14,438 nt of DNA from Flavobacteriales bacterium UBA2798 (GCA_002351955.1 DEHO01000036.1:261166-275603), one strand, 5' to 3'. Shown: positions 7,788 to 14,438, counted from the first letter of the stretch. Notes: generated from the letters alone by a model not told the origin. Numbers and translations: made by a program.

Positions 7788-9515
7788 CTAAAAATAGTTT
7801 ACAAATCCGAAATGGACTTTGGCGGCACGTATTAAAATCGGATTACCTTGTTCTGATCCTAATGCATAACTAAAATTGAAGACACCGGCTTTTGTCTGGA
7901 AAAACACACCTGCACCAAATCCAATTGGGGTGTCGCTAAAGTAATTTTCCTTCAAATTTCGCTCATACCAGGCCGCGTCAGAAAAAAGGAACACAGCTGA
8001 GTTCCTGTCCAGTAGATAACGAACCTCAATACTTCCAATGGAATAGGCAGACGCGAACATAACCTCTTCATTAAACCCTCGAATCGTTTGAAAACCACCG
8101 ATACGGGTAAGTTCATTGATAAATAGATTTTCTGAATAGGTGAATCCGCTTTTGTTGCCAATGCGAATGGTGCTTCTTTTTTTTATGGGGATGAAAAATT
8201 CAGCGTCTGATTGACCGTTATATATGTTTGTTCTCAGCGGTATTCCTGCATAAAGCGATTCAGAAAGCAGTCTGTTTTTCCGGATATTTCTTGTTCCTGC
8301 ACCTGCACTCAGATTAATGGAATAACCCTTACGCGGATTGAGTCGGTAATCCAATCGTTCAGTTTTTATTCCTATACCGTATTGAACAGTACGAATATCG
8401 GCAAAAGAAGGAAGGGTTTGCGCATTAATAAACATTTTAGGTGTTAGAAGATCGGTACTGCTATTTCCAAAATAGATTCTGAAAACACTTCCATTCTTTA
8501 TCCTGTATTGCGCTGCCACGTACTGTTTTAATTCGAGGAAGGTACTGTCCTTTTTAAATAATTTGAATTGTATATCCGTTCCAAAATTAGTTCTGAATAA
8601 AAACGGATGATCGTAATTTAGCTTTAGATCTTGAACCTGTGCGCCAAGTTTTCTCCAGTTCATGTCAATCAATTCTCCTTTTCCAAACCCATTTCTGACA
8701 CGAATCCTGGCGTCTCCTGTTATCAGTATTTTTCCTGTTCGGTTATCCGGTAAAACTCCAACTATTCCATTAAACTGCGAAGCCCTTTTTTTTCTGAGAT
8801 AAAGAATCAACACGCTTTGGTTTTCTGTAAACACAATCTCTGTTGGCCGGTCGGGTTCCACAAATGGAATTTCGCGTAAGCGCACATCAACATTAGATAA
8901 GACATCCTCTCTGTAAAGATCGCCCGGATGAACGTCAATCCAGTGATAGAGATATTGAGGTATTATTTTCGCATCACCTTTAACAATAACCGAATCAATG
9001 CGGAACAACTTTTTTTTGTCGATATTCAATTTTGCGTTGATAATTCCGCTTATCATTTCGATACTATCCAACTTTACGGATACAAATGGGTATCCCCTGT
9101 CTTCGTGGAATTTCAGCAATCGATCAATTAATCTTGACAGGTCTTTTGATGAAAAATTACTTCCTCTGTACAATTTCTCTCTGTATCCTGCGAAAATCAG
9201 TGCTTCTTCTTCAGCATTTCCTTTTTTTAATTTACCCCATCTGTACTTTTCCCCCGGATAAAACCAAACATGCAAATTGTTTCCGTTTTTAATTACAGAG
9301 TCTATTGAAGCGGCATAATACCCTCTGTCGATAAACTGAAGCCATACTTTGCGGATTTCTTTTCGTGAATCATTTTCACCGGCAAAGGAGGTCTTGTATT
9401 TTATCCCTTCAACTTTAAAAAGCGAATCGCTCGAAAAGCTTAAACGGATGGATTGTCCTGCCGTGTATTGGGAAAGACAAATCATTATGACCAGAAGGAT
9501 GGATCGCACTTTCAT
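7788..9515 (-). CDS. Omp85-family (BamA/TamA-like) outer membrane protein
   Basis: 575 residues. Signal peptide MKVRSILLVIMICLSQYTAG ends before Q21. Residues about 36-243 form POTRA-like modules: one around 36-97, a second around 98-170 containing the FHEDRGYPFVSV motif, and a third around 172-243 (FRIDSVIVKGDAKIIPQYL...). The rest (about 246-575) is a 16-strand-type barrel with the Omp85 signature RGF at 479-481 in GGFQTIRGFNEE, and a terminal aromatic residue (VNYF). It is shorter than true BamA (usually about 800 residues with five POTRA domains), so it is more likely a TamA-like or accessory Omp85 than the essential insertase. The probable role is insertion or export of outer membrane or surface proteins. 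It lies 23 bases downstream of ung and 3 bases upstream of the L,D-transpeptidase gene, in one minus-strand transcription unit. Confidence 0.88.
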   Translation of the reverse strand: MKVRSILLVIMICLSQYTAGQSIRLSFSSDSLFKVEGIKYKTSFAGENDSRKEIRKVWLQFIDRGYYAASIDSVIKNGNNLHVWFYPGEKYRWGKLKKGNAEEEALIFAGYREKLYRGSNFSSKDLSRLIDRLLKFHEDRGYPFVSVKLDSIEMISGIINAKLNIDKKKLFRIDSVIVKGDAKIIPQYLYHWIDVHPGDLYREDVLSNVDVRLREIPFVEPDRPTEIVFTENQSVLILYLRKKRASQFNGIVGVLPDNRTGKILITGDARIRVRNGFGKGELIDMNWRKLGAQVQDLKLNYDHPFLFRTNFGTDIQFKLFKKDSTFLELKQYVAAQYRIKNGSVFRIYFGNSSTDLLTPKMFINAQTLPSFADIRTVQYGIGIKTERLDYRLNPRKGYSINLSAGAGTRNIRKNRLLSESLYAGIPLRTNIYNGQSDAEFFIPIKKRSTIRIGNKSGFTYSENLFINELTRIGGFQTIRGFNEEVMFASAYSIGSIEVRYLLDRNSAVFLFSDAAWYERNLKENYFSDTPIGFGAGVFFQTKAGVFNFSYALGSEQGNPILIRAAKVHFGFVNYF

Positions 9516-9538
9516 TTAACGCATCAGGCTTCAATATG

Positions 9539-10228
9539 TTATTCAAGAGACCAATCAATGGGTTCGATTCCTGTTTTCTTCAGTAGTTGATTTGTTGTTG
9601 AGAACGGGCGTGTGCCAAAAAAACCACCGCGATTGGCAGATAGGGGTGATGGATGATTGGCTTCAATAATGAAATGCTTGCTTATGTCAATAAGGTGTTT
9701 TTTCTTCTTAGCATACCCACCCCATAGAATAAAAACCAATCCGGATTTTTTCTCACTTAAGAGTTCAATTACTTTGTCGGTAAATTGTTCCCATCCTTTT
9801 CCGGCATGAGACCCGGCTTCATTGCGTTTCACGGTTAATGTGGCATTGAGTAAAAGCACTCCATTTTTTGCCCATGAGCTCAAGTCACCGGTCATCGGAA
9901 TGGCATTTCCGGTATCTTCTTTCAGCTCTTTGAAAATATTTCTCAGGGAAGGAGGAAAGGGGATGCCTGGCGGTACAGAAAAGCAAAGTCCATGCGCCTG
10001 GCTGTCACCATGGTAGGGGTCTTGTCCAAGAAGAACAACTTTTACACAATTCAACGGCGTTTTTCTGAACGCCTCAAACACAAGATGTTCAGGTGGAAAA
10101 ACAATTTCTGTTGCCCGCTGATTTGTGATATAGTTCTCCAGTTCAATGAAGTAGGCATTTCTAACTTCATCCTTAAGCAGTTGTGCCCAGTCTGGCGCAA
10201 TAGTTGATAATTGTTCGTTTAGTTGCAT
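9539..10228 (-). CDS. ung: Uracil-DNA glycosylase
   Basis: 229 residues, the usual length for family 1 uracil-DNA glycosylase. It removes uracil from DNA arising by cytosine deamination or dUTP incorporation, starting base excision repair in the cytoplasm. Motifs: the water-activating loop GQDPYH at 68-73 (catalytic Asp70), FPPSLRNIFKEL (91-102), LLLNATLTV (125-133) with the uracil-binding Asn, FILWGGYAKKKK (167-176), and the minor-groove loop HPSPLS at 192-197 (His192). All key residues are present. It is the first gene of a minus-strand unit with the Omp85-like and L,D-transpeptidase genes. It is divergent from the small lipoprotein gene across an 89-base gap. The starting ATG is at 10226-10228, and no better in-frame start is seen. 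Confidence 0.97.
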   Translation of the reverse strand: MQLNEQLSTIAPDWAQLLKDEVRNAYFIELENYITNQRATEIVFPPEHLVFEAFRKTPLNCVKVVLLGQDPYHGDSQAHGLCFSVPPGIPFPPSLRNIFKELKEDTGNAIPMTGDLSSWAKNGVLLLNATLTVKRNEAGSHAGKGWEQFTDKVIELLSEKKSGLVFILWGGYAKKKKHLIDISKHFIIEANHPSPLSANRGGFFGTRPFSTTNQLLKKTGIEPIDWSLE

Positions 10229-10250
10229 TCTTGTTTAAAAAAACACTCAA

Positions 10251-10282
10251 TTTTTCATTTTTCAAAAAGTTCTTTATCTTTT
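10251..10282 (+). promoter_or_regulatory. Candidate promoter for the small lipoprotein-ytxJ unit
   Basis: TATCTTTT at 10275-10282 differs from TAnnTTTG only at the last base. A T-run (TTTTT, 10251-10255) lies 19 bases upstream in the -33 position. Transcription would start near 10288, giving a leader of about 30 bases before ATG 10318. This is a pattern match only; the region is generally T-rich. Confidence 0.42.
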
Positions 10283-10317
10283 CAGTCCCAAACAACATCA
10301 ATAAAGCCCTAATTCAG

Positions 10318-10485
10318 ATGAGAAAAGTTATTTTTTCAGTTGCTGCCGTTGCACTAATGGTTATGTCTCTCTCTTCTTGCGGTCTATTCCGTGCCGGTAA
10401 GCATGAAAAGTGTCCTGCATATTCTTCGGTGTCTACAGTACAGAATTCAGATTTAACTGAGCTTCCGGAAAACGGAAATCGTTAA
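10318..10485 (+). CDS. Small lipoprotein of unknown function
   Basis: 55 residues. The N-terminus MRKVIFSVAAVALMVMSLSSC is a clean lipoprotein signal with lipobox LSSC (lipidated Cys21). The mature peptide is only 35 residues: GLFRAGKHEKCPAYS, then a polar tail ending in NGNR. A second cysteine (Cys32 in KCPAYS) leaves one free thiol beside the lipidated one. I do not recognise the family with certainty. The gene could also be opened at an upstream ATG (10204), but that reading runs through ung and the promoter region and lacks a signal at its N-terminus, so ATG 10318 is preferred. It is followed after 2 bases by ytxJ, so the two are almost certainly co-transcribed. Confidence 0.78.
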   Translation: MRKVIFSVAAVALMVMSLSSCGLFRAGKHEKCPAYSSVSTVQNSDLTELPENGNR

Positions 10486-10487
10486 TA

Positions 10488-10823
10488 ATGGTTTGGAAAA
10501 TACTCGATTCGATCAGTGACTTTGACGAACTGGTTGAAAAAAGTGTTTCTGACCCCTCAGCCACTTTTGTTGTATTTAAGCATTCGTCCAGATGCTCCAT
10601 TTCAGATGCGGCAAAAGGTCGTATGGAACGTGAATGGGAGTCTGTAAACCCTTCAGTAGCTGTTTACTTCCTCGATCTTATAACCTATAGGGAATTGTCA
10701 AATTATATTGCTTCGAAAATCGGAGTCAAACATGAATCACCTCAATTGGTGATTATTTCAAAAGGAAAATGTATCGCTGATTATTCGCACTTCGAGATCC
10801 GCCCTTCTTGTATTCAATTGTAA
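10488..10823 (+). CDS. ytxJ: YtxJ-family bacillithiol-system redox protein
   Basis: 111 residues, a thioredoxin-like fold of the YtxJ (DUF2847) family: FVVFKHSSRCSIS with Cys36 and a CSIS (CxxS-type) active site, then MEREWES, FLDLITYRELSNYIASKIGVKHESPQLVIISKG (the cis-Pro loop, ESPQ), and a short tail. The family is annotated as part of bacillithiol redox metabolism, acting in the cytoplasm as a possible de-bacillithiolating protein; direct biochemical proof is limited as far as I know. Its presence suggests the host makes bacillithiol, which is known in Bacteroidota. The start ATG is 2 bases after the lipoprotein stop. The 3' end overlaps the convergent osmC-family gene by 10 bases. Confidence 0.9.
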   Translation: MVWKILDSISDFDELVEKSVSDPSATFVVFKHSSRCSISDAAKGRMEREWESVNPSVAVYFLDLITYRELSNYIASKIGVKHESPQLVIISKGKCIADYSHFEIRPSCIQL

Positions 10824-11221
10824 TTAAAGTGCACTTCTTGTACTAAATCAGGATGCAGACTTTTCGCAACGGGACATGCTCTTGCCGATGCCTCTAGTAG
10901 TTTTTTATCCTTTTCACTCAGCCCCTTTTCGTTAATGTTAATCGTTACAACAATTTTGTCTACCCTGCGTGGAGCTGATGCCATGTGTTTTTCAATGCTT
11001 ACCTCAATATCCCCAAGGATGAATCCGTGTTGAGACGCTGCAATTCCCATAATTGTAAGCATACATGAACCTAAACTTGTTGCCAAAAGATCCGTAGGAG
11101 AAAATGCGTCCCCTTTGCCATTATTGTCTGTTGGAGCGTCTGTGGTAATGGTTTTTCCTGATTTCAGATGCGTTGCCTCAGTGCGAAGGTCCCCTGAATA
11201 AATGATTCTTGAAATTTCCAT
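10814..11221 (-). CDS. OsmC/Ohr-family organic hydroperoxide reductase
   Basis: 135 residues from ATG 11219-11221, matching the usual length of about 140. A longer reading from 11290 adds 23 residues with no family similarity and crosses the divergent promoter. The protein shows FSPTDLLATSLGSCMLTIMGIAA with Cys53, then IEVSIEKHMASAPRRVDKI, and ARACPVAKSLHPD with Cys116. These two conserved cysteines form the thiol pair that reduces organic and other hydroperoxides in the cytoplasm. The sequence fits the broad OsmC/YhfA-like branch rather than being clearly Ohr. It lies tail-to-tail with ytxJ (10-base overlap) and head-to-head with the outer membrane protein gene. A thiol and peroxide defence theme is shared with ytxJ, although the strands differ. 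Confidence 0.93.
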   Translation of the reverse strand: MEISRIIYSGDLRTEATHLKSGKTITTDAPTDNNGKGDAFSPTDLLATSLGSCMLTIMGIAASQHGFILGDIEVSIEKHMASAPRRVDKIVVTININEKGLSEKDKKLLEASARACPVAKSLHPDLVQEVHFNYN

Positions 11222-11252
11222 TGATATACTAAACTTTAAGGTTGAATAGTTG

Positions 11253-11260
11253 TATTTTTG
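11253..11260 (+). promoter_or_regulatory. Candidate -7 promoter box close to the outer membrane protein start
   Basis: TATTTTTG matches TAnnTTTG exactly. It ends 5 bases before the preferred ATG at 11266, so the transcript would be leaderless or nearly so. No good -33 TTTG is seen at the usual 19-21 base distance, which lowers confidence. Confidence 0.45.
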
Positions 11261-11265
11261 TTGTG

Positions 11266-12027
11266 ATGTCAAATCTACCAATAAAGCCATTTGTTTTCCT
11301 GACTTCGGTTTTGTTTGTCATGCCTTTTCTTGCATGGGCACAAAAGCCGGCATCGGAAGATATTGGTCTTGTTTACCGAAAAGAAGTTGTTGGAGGCGGC
11401 ATATTACATTCCAGTGGTGTGGGTTTGCATTTCAGGTATGGTGTTCAGAAATCTTATAAAAACAAACTTTCTTTCGGGGCAGATTTTGTGAATATGCGAA
11501 ACCCCAAAGAGGTAAAAGTTTCGAATCCCAACTACGATGATGGTCGTGGATATTATTACGGAAAGCTGAATGGTGTGATGGTGTTGCGACCCTTTTTTGG
11601 TGAGCGAAGGATCCTTTTTCAGAAACTGCGTGAGCAAGGTGTTGAAGTAGGTTACAATTGGGGAATAGGTCCATCCATTGCTATGCTTAAACCTGTTTAT
11701 CTTCAGGTGATATACCCAACGAATAGTCCTTTTGAAATGCGTACTGTTGATGAGCGATATGACCCCTCAAAACATAATGTCGACAATATTTATGGCCGAT
11801 CACGCTGGGGGTTGGGTATGGATGAACTCAAAATGAGGTTAGGCGGACATGCCCGATTCGGTCTTCATTTTGAATTTTCTCCGGAAGAGGATCGTTTTAA
11901 AGCATTAGAGGTTGGCGCAGCTTTCGATTTGTTTCCCGCCAAAATTCCAATTATGGCGAATGAGCTGAACAAACCGTATTTTTTTACGTTGTACCTGAAC
12001 TTTATTTTTGGACGAAAGCATTTCTGA
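11266..12027 (+). CDS. Predicted outer membrane beta-barrel-type protein, unknown function
   Basis: 253 residues from ATG 11266; an upstream TTG at 11242 is in frame but lies within the promoter-like sequence. The N-terminus (IKPFVFLTSVLFVMPFLAWAQ) is a signal peptide cleaved after AWA. The mature part has alternating polar and hydrophobic strands: GLVYRKEVVGGG, GVGLHFRYGVQ, LSFGADFVNMRNP, VEVGYNWGIGPSIAML, HARFGLHFEF, and a terminal YFFTLYLNFIFGRKHF ending in an aromatic residue. This fits a small outer membrane barrel of about eight strands, though no named family is recognised. It is followed after 3 bases by lipA, so the pair is probably co-transcribed. A link to lipoate is not implied by the sequence itself. 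The protein is divergent from the osmC-family gene across 44 bases. Confidence 0.75.
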   Translation: MSNLPIKPFVFLTSVLFVMPFLAWAQKPASEDIGLVYRKEVVGGGILHSSGVGLHFRYGVQKSYKNKLSFGADFVNMRNPKEVKVSNPNYDDGRGYYYGKLNGVMVLRPFFGERRILFQKLREQGVEVGYNWGIGPSIAMLKPVYLQVIYPTNSPFEMRTVDERYDPSKHNVDNIYGRSRWGLGMDELKMRLGGHARFGLHFEFSPEEDRFKALEVGAAFDLFPAKIPIMANELNKPYFFTLYLNFIFGRKHF

Positions 12028-12030
12028 GAA

Positions 12031-12906
12031 ATGGAAACAAGTGAAGAGGGAATAACGGTGCAAAACCGACAACCCAAACCAAAATGGCTTCGTGTAAAAT
12101 TACCTACCGGCGAAAGTTATAAAAAGGTCAGGGAAATTGTAAGTGAACATAAGCTGCATACAATTTGCGAAAGCGGAAATTGTCCGAATATGGGCGAGTG
12201 TTGGGGAGAAGGTACGGCCACGTTTATGATACTTGGTAACGTTTGCACCCGATCTTGTGGTTTTTGTAATGTTGCAACCGGCAGACCGGAAGCGGTTGAT
12301 GTATTTGAACCCGCAAGGGTTGCACAGAGTGTTTCTCTGATGAAGGTGAAGCATTGTGTTATTACATCAGTTGATCGTGACGATCTAGCTGATGGTGGGT
12401 CTGAAATCTGGGCGCAGACGGTAAATTCGATTCGGCGGAAAAGTCCGGAGACAACACTCGAAACATTGATCCCTGATTTTATGGGGAAATGGGAGAATCT
12501 GCAGCGCATTATCGATGTTAAACCGGAAGTAGTTTCTCACAATCTCGAAACGGTAAGGCGTTTAACCAAACAGGTACGCATCCAGGCAAAATACGATAGG
12601 AGTTTAGAAGTATTACTCCGTCTCAAGCAGGCAGGTTTGCGAACAAAATCCGGTGTAATGCTCGGACTGGGTGAAACAGAAGATGAGATTCTGGAGACCA
12701 TTGACGATTTAATAAGCGTACAAGTGGATATCCTAACATTGGGCCAATACCTGCAGCCAAGCCCTAAACATTTGCCTGTTTCTGAGTTTGTTACGCCAGA
12801 GCGATTTGAAAAGTACAGGGAAATTGCATTGGCAAAGGGATTTAAATATGTGGAAAGCGGTCCATTAGTCAGATCCAGTTACCATGCCGAAAAACACCTC
12901 TTCTGA
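12031..12906 (+). CDS. lipA: Lipoyl synthase
   Basis: 291 residues, a radical SAM enzyme that inserts two sulfurs into protein-bound octanoyl groups to make lipoyl cofactor for 2-oxoacid dehydrogenases and glycine cleavage. The auxiliary-cluster motif is CESGNCPNMGEC (Cys46, Cys51, Cys57). The radical SAM motif is CTRSCGFC (Cys72, Cys76, Cys79). Downstream are DDLADGGSEIWAQT, SHNLETV, VMLGLGETEDE, and the C-terminal RSSY motif at 281-284 that supplies a serine ligand to the auxiliary cluster. All expected motifs are intact and the length is typical. It starts 3 bases after the outer membrane protein gene. No lipB or lplA is visible in the window. Confidence 0.97.
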   Translation: METSEEGITVQNRQPKPKWLRVKLPTGESYKKVREIVSEHKLHTICESGNCPNMGECWGEGTATFMILGNVCTRSCGFCNVATGRPEAVDVFEPARVAQSVSLMKVKHCVITSVDRDDLADGGSEIWAQTVNSIRRKSPETTLETLIPDFMGKWENLQRIIDVKPEVVSHNLETVRRLTKQVRIQAKYDRSLEVLLRLKQAGLRTKSGVMLGLGETEDEILETIDDLISVQVDILTLGQYLQPSPKHLPVSEFVTPERFEKYREIALAKGFKYVESGPLVRSSYHAEKHLF

Positions 12907-13045
12907 GCTTAGACTTGTATAAAATTGCCTTATTTTTTACGGACTGAATTAGATCGGAAAGCTTCTGAAATCAACAGGTTTACCTGGTCAAGGATTTATA
13001 CCGGCTACCTTCTGCTCATTATTTACTCCCTTTCGCTCAAATGGG

Positions 13046-13077
13046 GTTGATATTTCCTTAAATAGTTGTTTTATTTG
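13046..13077 (+). promoter_or_regulatory. Candidate promoter of the Asp-box protein gene
   Basis: TTTATTTG at 13070-13077 differs from TAnnTTTG at one position, and GTTG at 13046-13049 lies 20 bases upstream as a -33 element. Transcription would start near 13082, right at the hairpin that begins at 13083. It lies in the 210-base gap after lipA (12907-13116), the longest gene-free stretch here. Nothing else is visible in that gap except AT-rich sequence and a short inverted repeat. Confidence 0.45.
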
Positions 13078-13082
13078 TAAGC

Positions 13083-13101
13083 CTGCCAGAAAAGGTGGCA
13101 G
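13083..13101 (+). promoter_or_regulatory. Leader stem-loop upstream of the Asp-box gene
   Basis: CTGCCA (13083-13088) and TGGCAG (13096-13101) are perfect inverted arms of 6 bases around a 7-base loop, ending 15 bases before the ATG at 13117. It has no T-run after it, so it is not an intrinsic terminator. A role in 5'-end mRNA stability or translation control is inferred from its position only. Confidence 0.5.
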
Positions 13102-13116
13102 TAATACGTTGCGATT

Positions 13117-14438
13117 ATGAAGAACAAGAATTTACTTTTTTCGACAATCAGTCTTGGCTTGCTTGCCGGTGTGGTTTTTAACGCTGCCTCAATGGCCAAT
13201 GTATCTGAAAAATACACCCCGCGTTCTGCAAAGGGTGAACGCCCAACCGTAGATGCGGCGGCTGAATATTACAAATCCCTTCGTTTGAACGAAAATGGTG
13301 TTTACGATGAACAATTGATCAAAAACACCCGCGATCAGGTTAAAGCTCAATTAGCAGCTGGTGAGTTCGCTCGTACAGCCAATTTCCATTGGTATGAAGA
13401 AGGCCCGGATAATATCGGAGGCCGCACCCGCGCCATCACCATCGACCGCTTCTTTAGTGGCCGTGTATGGGCAGGAAGTGTAAGTGGCGGATTATTTGTT
13501 TCATCCAATGGTGGTAACACCTGGGGTCGAGTTGACAGTTTTGACCAAACACTTGCAATTGCATCTATGGGTCAAACTCGTGGTGGACGTTTGTTTGTTG
13601 GAACCGGTTTCGGGGGATATTTTAATGAGTATTTCTCAGGGGACGGTCTATTTTACTCAGATGATAACGGAACAACCTGGATTCAGGTGCCTTCAACTTC
13701 TAATTTCAATTGGGTTGAGATCATTCCTGATCCGGTTAATCCCAATAAAATCTGGTGTGCAACCAGCAATGGATTGAAAATAGTTGAGGGAACTTCAACT
13801 CTCACTGTTACCAATGTTGCAGCGCCCGGTGGCGGACAATGCTTTGATGTTAAGGTTTCTCCTGATGGAAATGTTATTGTTTGCGCTGTAGCTTCTGCAG
13901 GTATTCGTACGTGGGTTTCAACAGATGCCGGTGCAACCTTTACCAATGTGTCCGGATCAGGAACCGGTCAGATTCCGGCTTCAGGTGTTGGTCGTATTGA
14001 ATTTGCTATTTCTTTTGAAAAGAATTCGATCAATAACTGGAATATCTACGCTTCCAGCATTAAGACAAACTCAACGCTTTTCGGACAGTATTTCTCTGAT
14101 GATAATGGTTTGACCTGGGCTGAGATTGCTCCGGCCTCCAGTGCAGGTTTTGATCCTTTTATTTCGGCAAACGGACAAGGAATTTATAACAACGTGATTT
14201 CCGCAGTCCCCGGTCGTCCTGATCAGGCTTTGCTTGGTGGTATCGATGTTTATGCATGGAACCGTGAGCAAGGTTTAACTCCTGCTTTTGGTCAGTGGGA
14301 ACAACGCTCATTGTGGTTCGCTTCTCCTTTGTCGCCTGTTTATGTGCATGCTGATAACCACGAAATGGAATGGGATGAAAACAATATTCTATACATCGGT
14401 AATGATGGTGGTATTGGTAAGTCACCCGACAAAGGAAA
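13117..14438 (+). CDS. Asp-box (sortilin/BNR-like) secreted protein, N-terminal part (3' end outside window)
   Basis: 440 codons are open to the window edge with no stop. The N-terminus MKNKNLLFSTISLGLLAGVV... is a signal peptide, ending near residue 28. A linker of about 65 residues precedes the start of a propeller at EEGPDNIGGRTRAITID (94-110), a hallmark of Bacteroidota Asp-box proteins. Asp-box (S-x-D-x-G-x-T-W-like) turns occur at residues 129-136 (SSNGGNTW), 181-188 (SDDNGTTW), 268-275 (STDAGATF) and 327-334 (SDDNGLTW). These are typical of BNR/sialidase and VPS10-type propellers, but no sialidase Arg triad is evident. The protein likely has a T9SS tail beyond the window, by analogy with its relatives. 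Codon choice (many ACC, CGC/CGT, GGT, AAC and ATC codons) looks more biased than in its neighbours, hinting at high expression. The start is ATG 13117, after the promoter and hairpin. Confidence 0.87.
   Translation, partial: MKNKNLLFSTISLGLLAGVVFNAASMANVSEKYTPRSAKGERPTVDAAAEYYKSLRLNENGVYDEQLIKNTRDQVKAQLAAGEFARTANFHWYEEGPDNIGGRTRAITIDRFFSGRVWAGSVSGGLFVSSNGGNTWGRVDSFDQTLAIASMGQTRGGRLFVGTGFGGYFNEYFSGDGLFYSDDNGTTWIQVPSTSNFNWVEIIPDPVNPNKIWCATSNGLKIVEGTSTLTVTNVAAPGGGQCFDVKVSPDGNVIVCAVASAGIRTWVSTDAGATFTNVSGSGTGQIPASGVGRIEFAISFEKNSINNWNIYASSIKTNSTLFGQYFSDDNGLTWAEIAPASSAGFDPFISANGQGIYNNVISAVPGRPDQALLGGIDVYAWNREQGLTPAFGQWEQRSLWFASPLSPVYVHADNHEMEWDENNILYIGNDGGIGKSPDKG

Noticed and set aside
10204..10317. 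N-terminal extension of the small lipoprotein gene
   Set aside because: It would overlap the ung start and the promoter, and it destroys the lipoprotein signal.
11222..11290. N-terminal extension of the OsmC-family protein
   Set aside because: The added 23 residues have no family match and cross the divergent gene's promoter and start; ATG 11221 gives the normal length.
12907..12950. Possible terminator after lipA (AAAAT...ATTTT)
   Set aside because: The stem is 5 bases of A-T pairs only; too weak for an intrinsic terminator.
12975..12986. Inverted repeat CAGGT-TT-ACCTG in the lipA downstream gap
   Set aside because: The loop is too small for an RNA hairpin and no second copy is seen; no support as a binding site.
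13683..13946. Antisense open frame of 87 codons within the Asp-box gene
   Set aside because: It is the reverse shadow of the real plus-strand reading frame, which is open from 13117 to the window end.
1..14438. CRISPR arrays, insertion sequences, tRNA, rRNA, prophage or defence genes
   Set aside because: No direct-repeat array, transposase, RNA gene core or defence-type gene is visible; gene content and spacing look chromosomal.

Overview
This window reads as an ordinary, gene-dense chromosomal stretch from a member of the Bacteroidota, most likely a free-living flavobacterium-like or sphingobacterium-like lineage. Three lines of evidence support this. Several large secreted proteins end in type IX secretion system (T9SS) C-terminal sorting domains. 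Promoter-like boxes match the Bacteroidota consensus TAnnTTTG. Several families are typical of the phylum: a DUF4296-type lipoprotein next to dihydroorotase, a YtxJ bacillithiol-type redox protein, and choice-of-anchor B and Asp-box secreted proteins. Genus cannot be resolved from the sequence alone. I see no mobile element, CRISPR array, rRNA or tRNA, and no gene-free stretch longer than about 210 bases.

Layout. (1) 2-3255, plus strand: the tail of a CocE/NonD-type (PepX_C) hydrolase with a T9SS tail, coupled by an ATGA overlap to a secreted M1 zinc aminopeptidase with its own T9SS tail. (2) 3256-5663, minus strand: a tight operon running GT2 polyprenol-phosphate-sugar synthase, dihydroorotase, DUF4296-type lipoprotein. 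(3) 5770-7185, plus strand: a choice-of-anchor B-type secreted protein with a T9SS tail. (4) 7179-10228, minus strand: uracil-DNA glycosylase, a short Omp85 (BamA/TamA-like) outer membrane protein and an L,D-transpeptidase. (5) 10318-10823, plus strand: a 55-residue lipoprotein and YtxJ. (6) 10814-11221, minus strand: an OsmC-family peroxidase. (7) 11266-12906, plus strand: an outer-membrane-type protein of unknown function followed closely by lipoyl synthase. (8) 13117 to the window end, plus strand: the N-terminal 440 residues of an Asp-box (sortilin-like) secreted protein, preceded by a promoter-like region and a 5'-leader hairpin.

Themes. Much of the region serves the cell envelope and secretion: T9SS cargo, an outer membrane biogenesis factor, peptidoglycan cross-linking, lipoproteins and polyprenol-linked sugar transfer. 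Interspersed are housekeeping genes (ung, lipA, dihydroorotase) and a small thiol/peroxide defence group (YtxJ, OsmC). All three tail-to-tail gene pairs abut or overlap, leaving no room for intergenic terminators. I do not see a convincing new multi-gene system. The most interesting points are the Gln-for-His change in the dihydroorotase metal motif, the small Cys-containing lipoprotein paired with YtxJ, the Omp85/L,D-transpeptidase pair, and the hairpin leader and codon use of the last gene.
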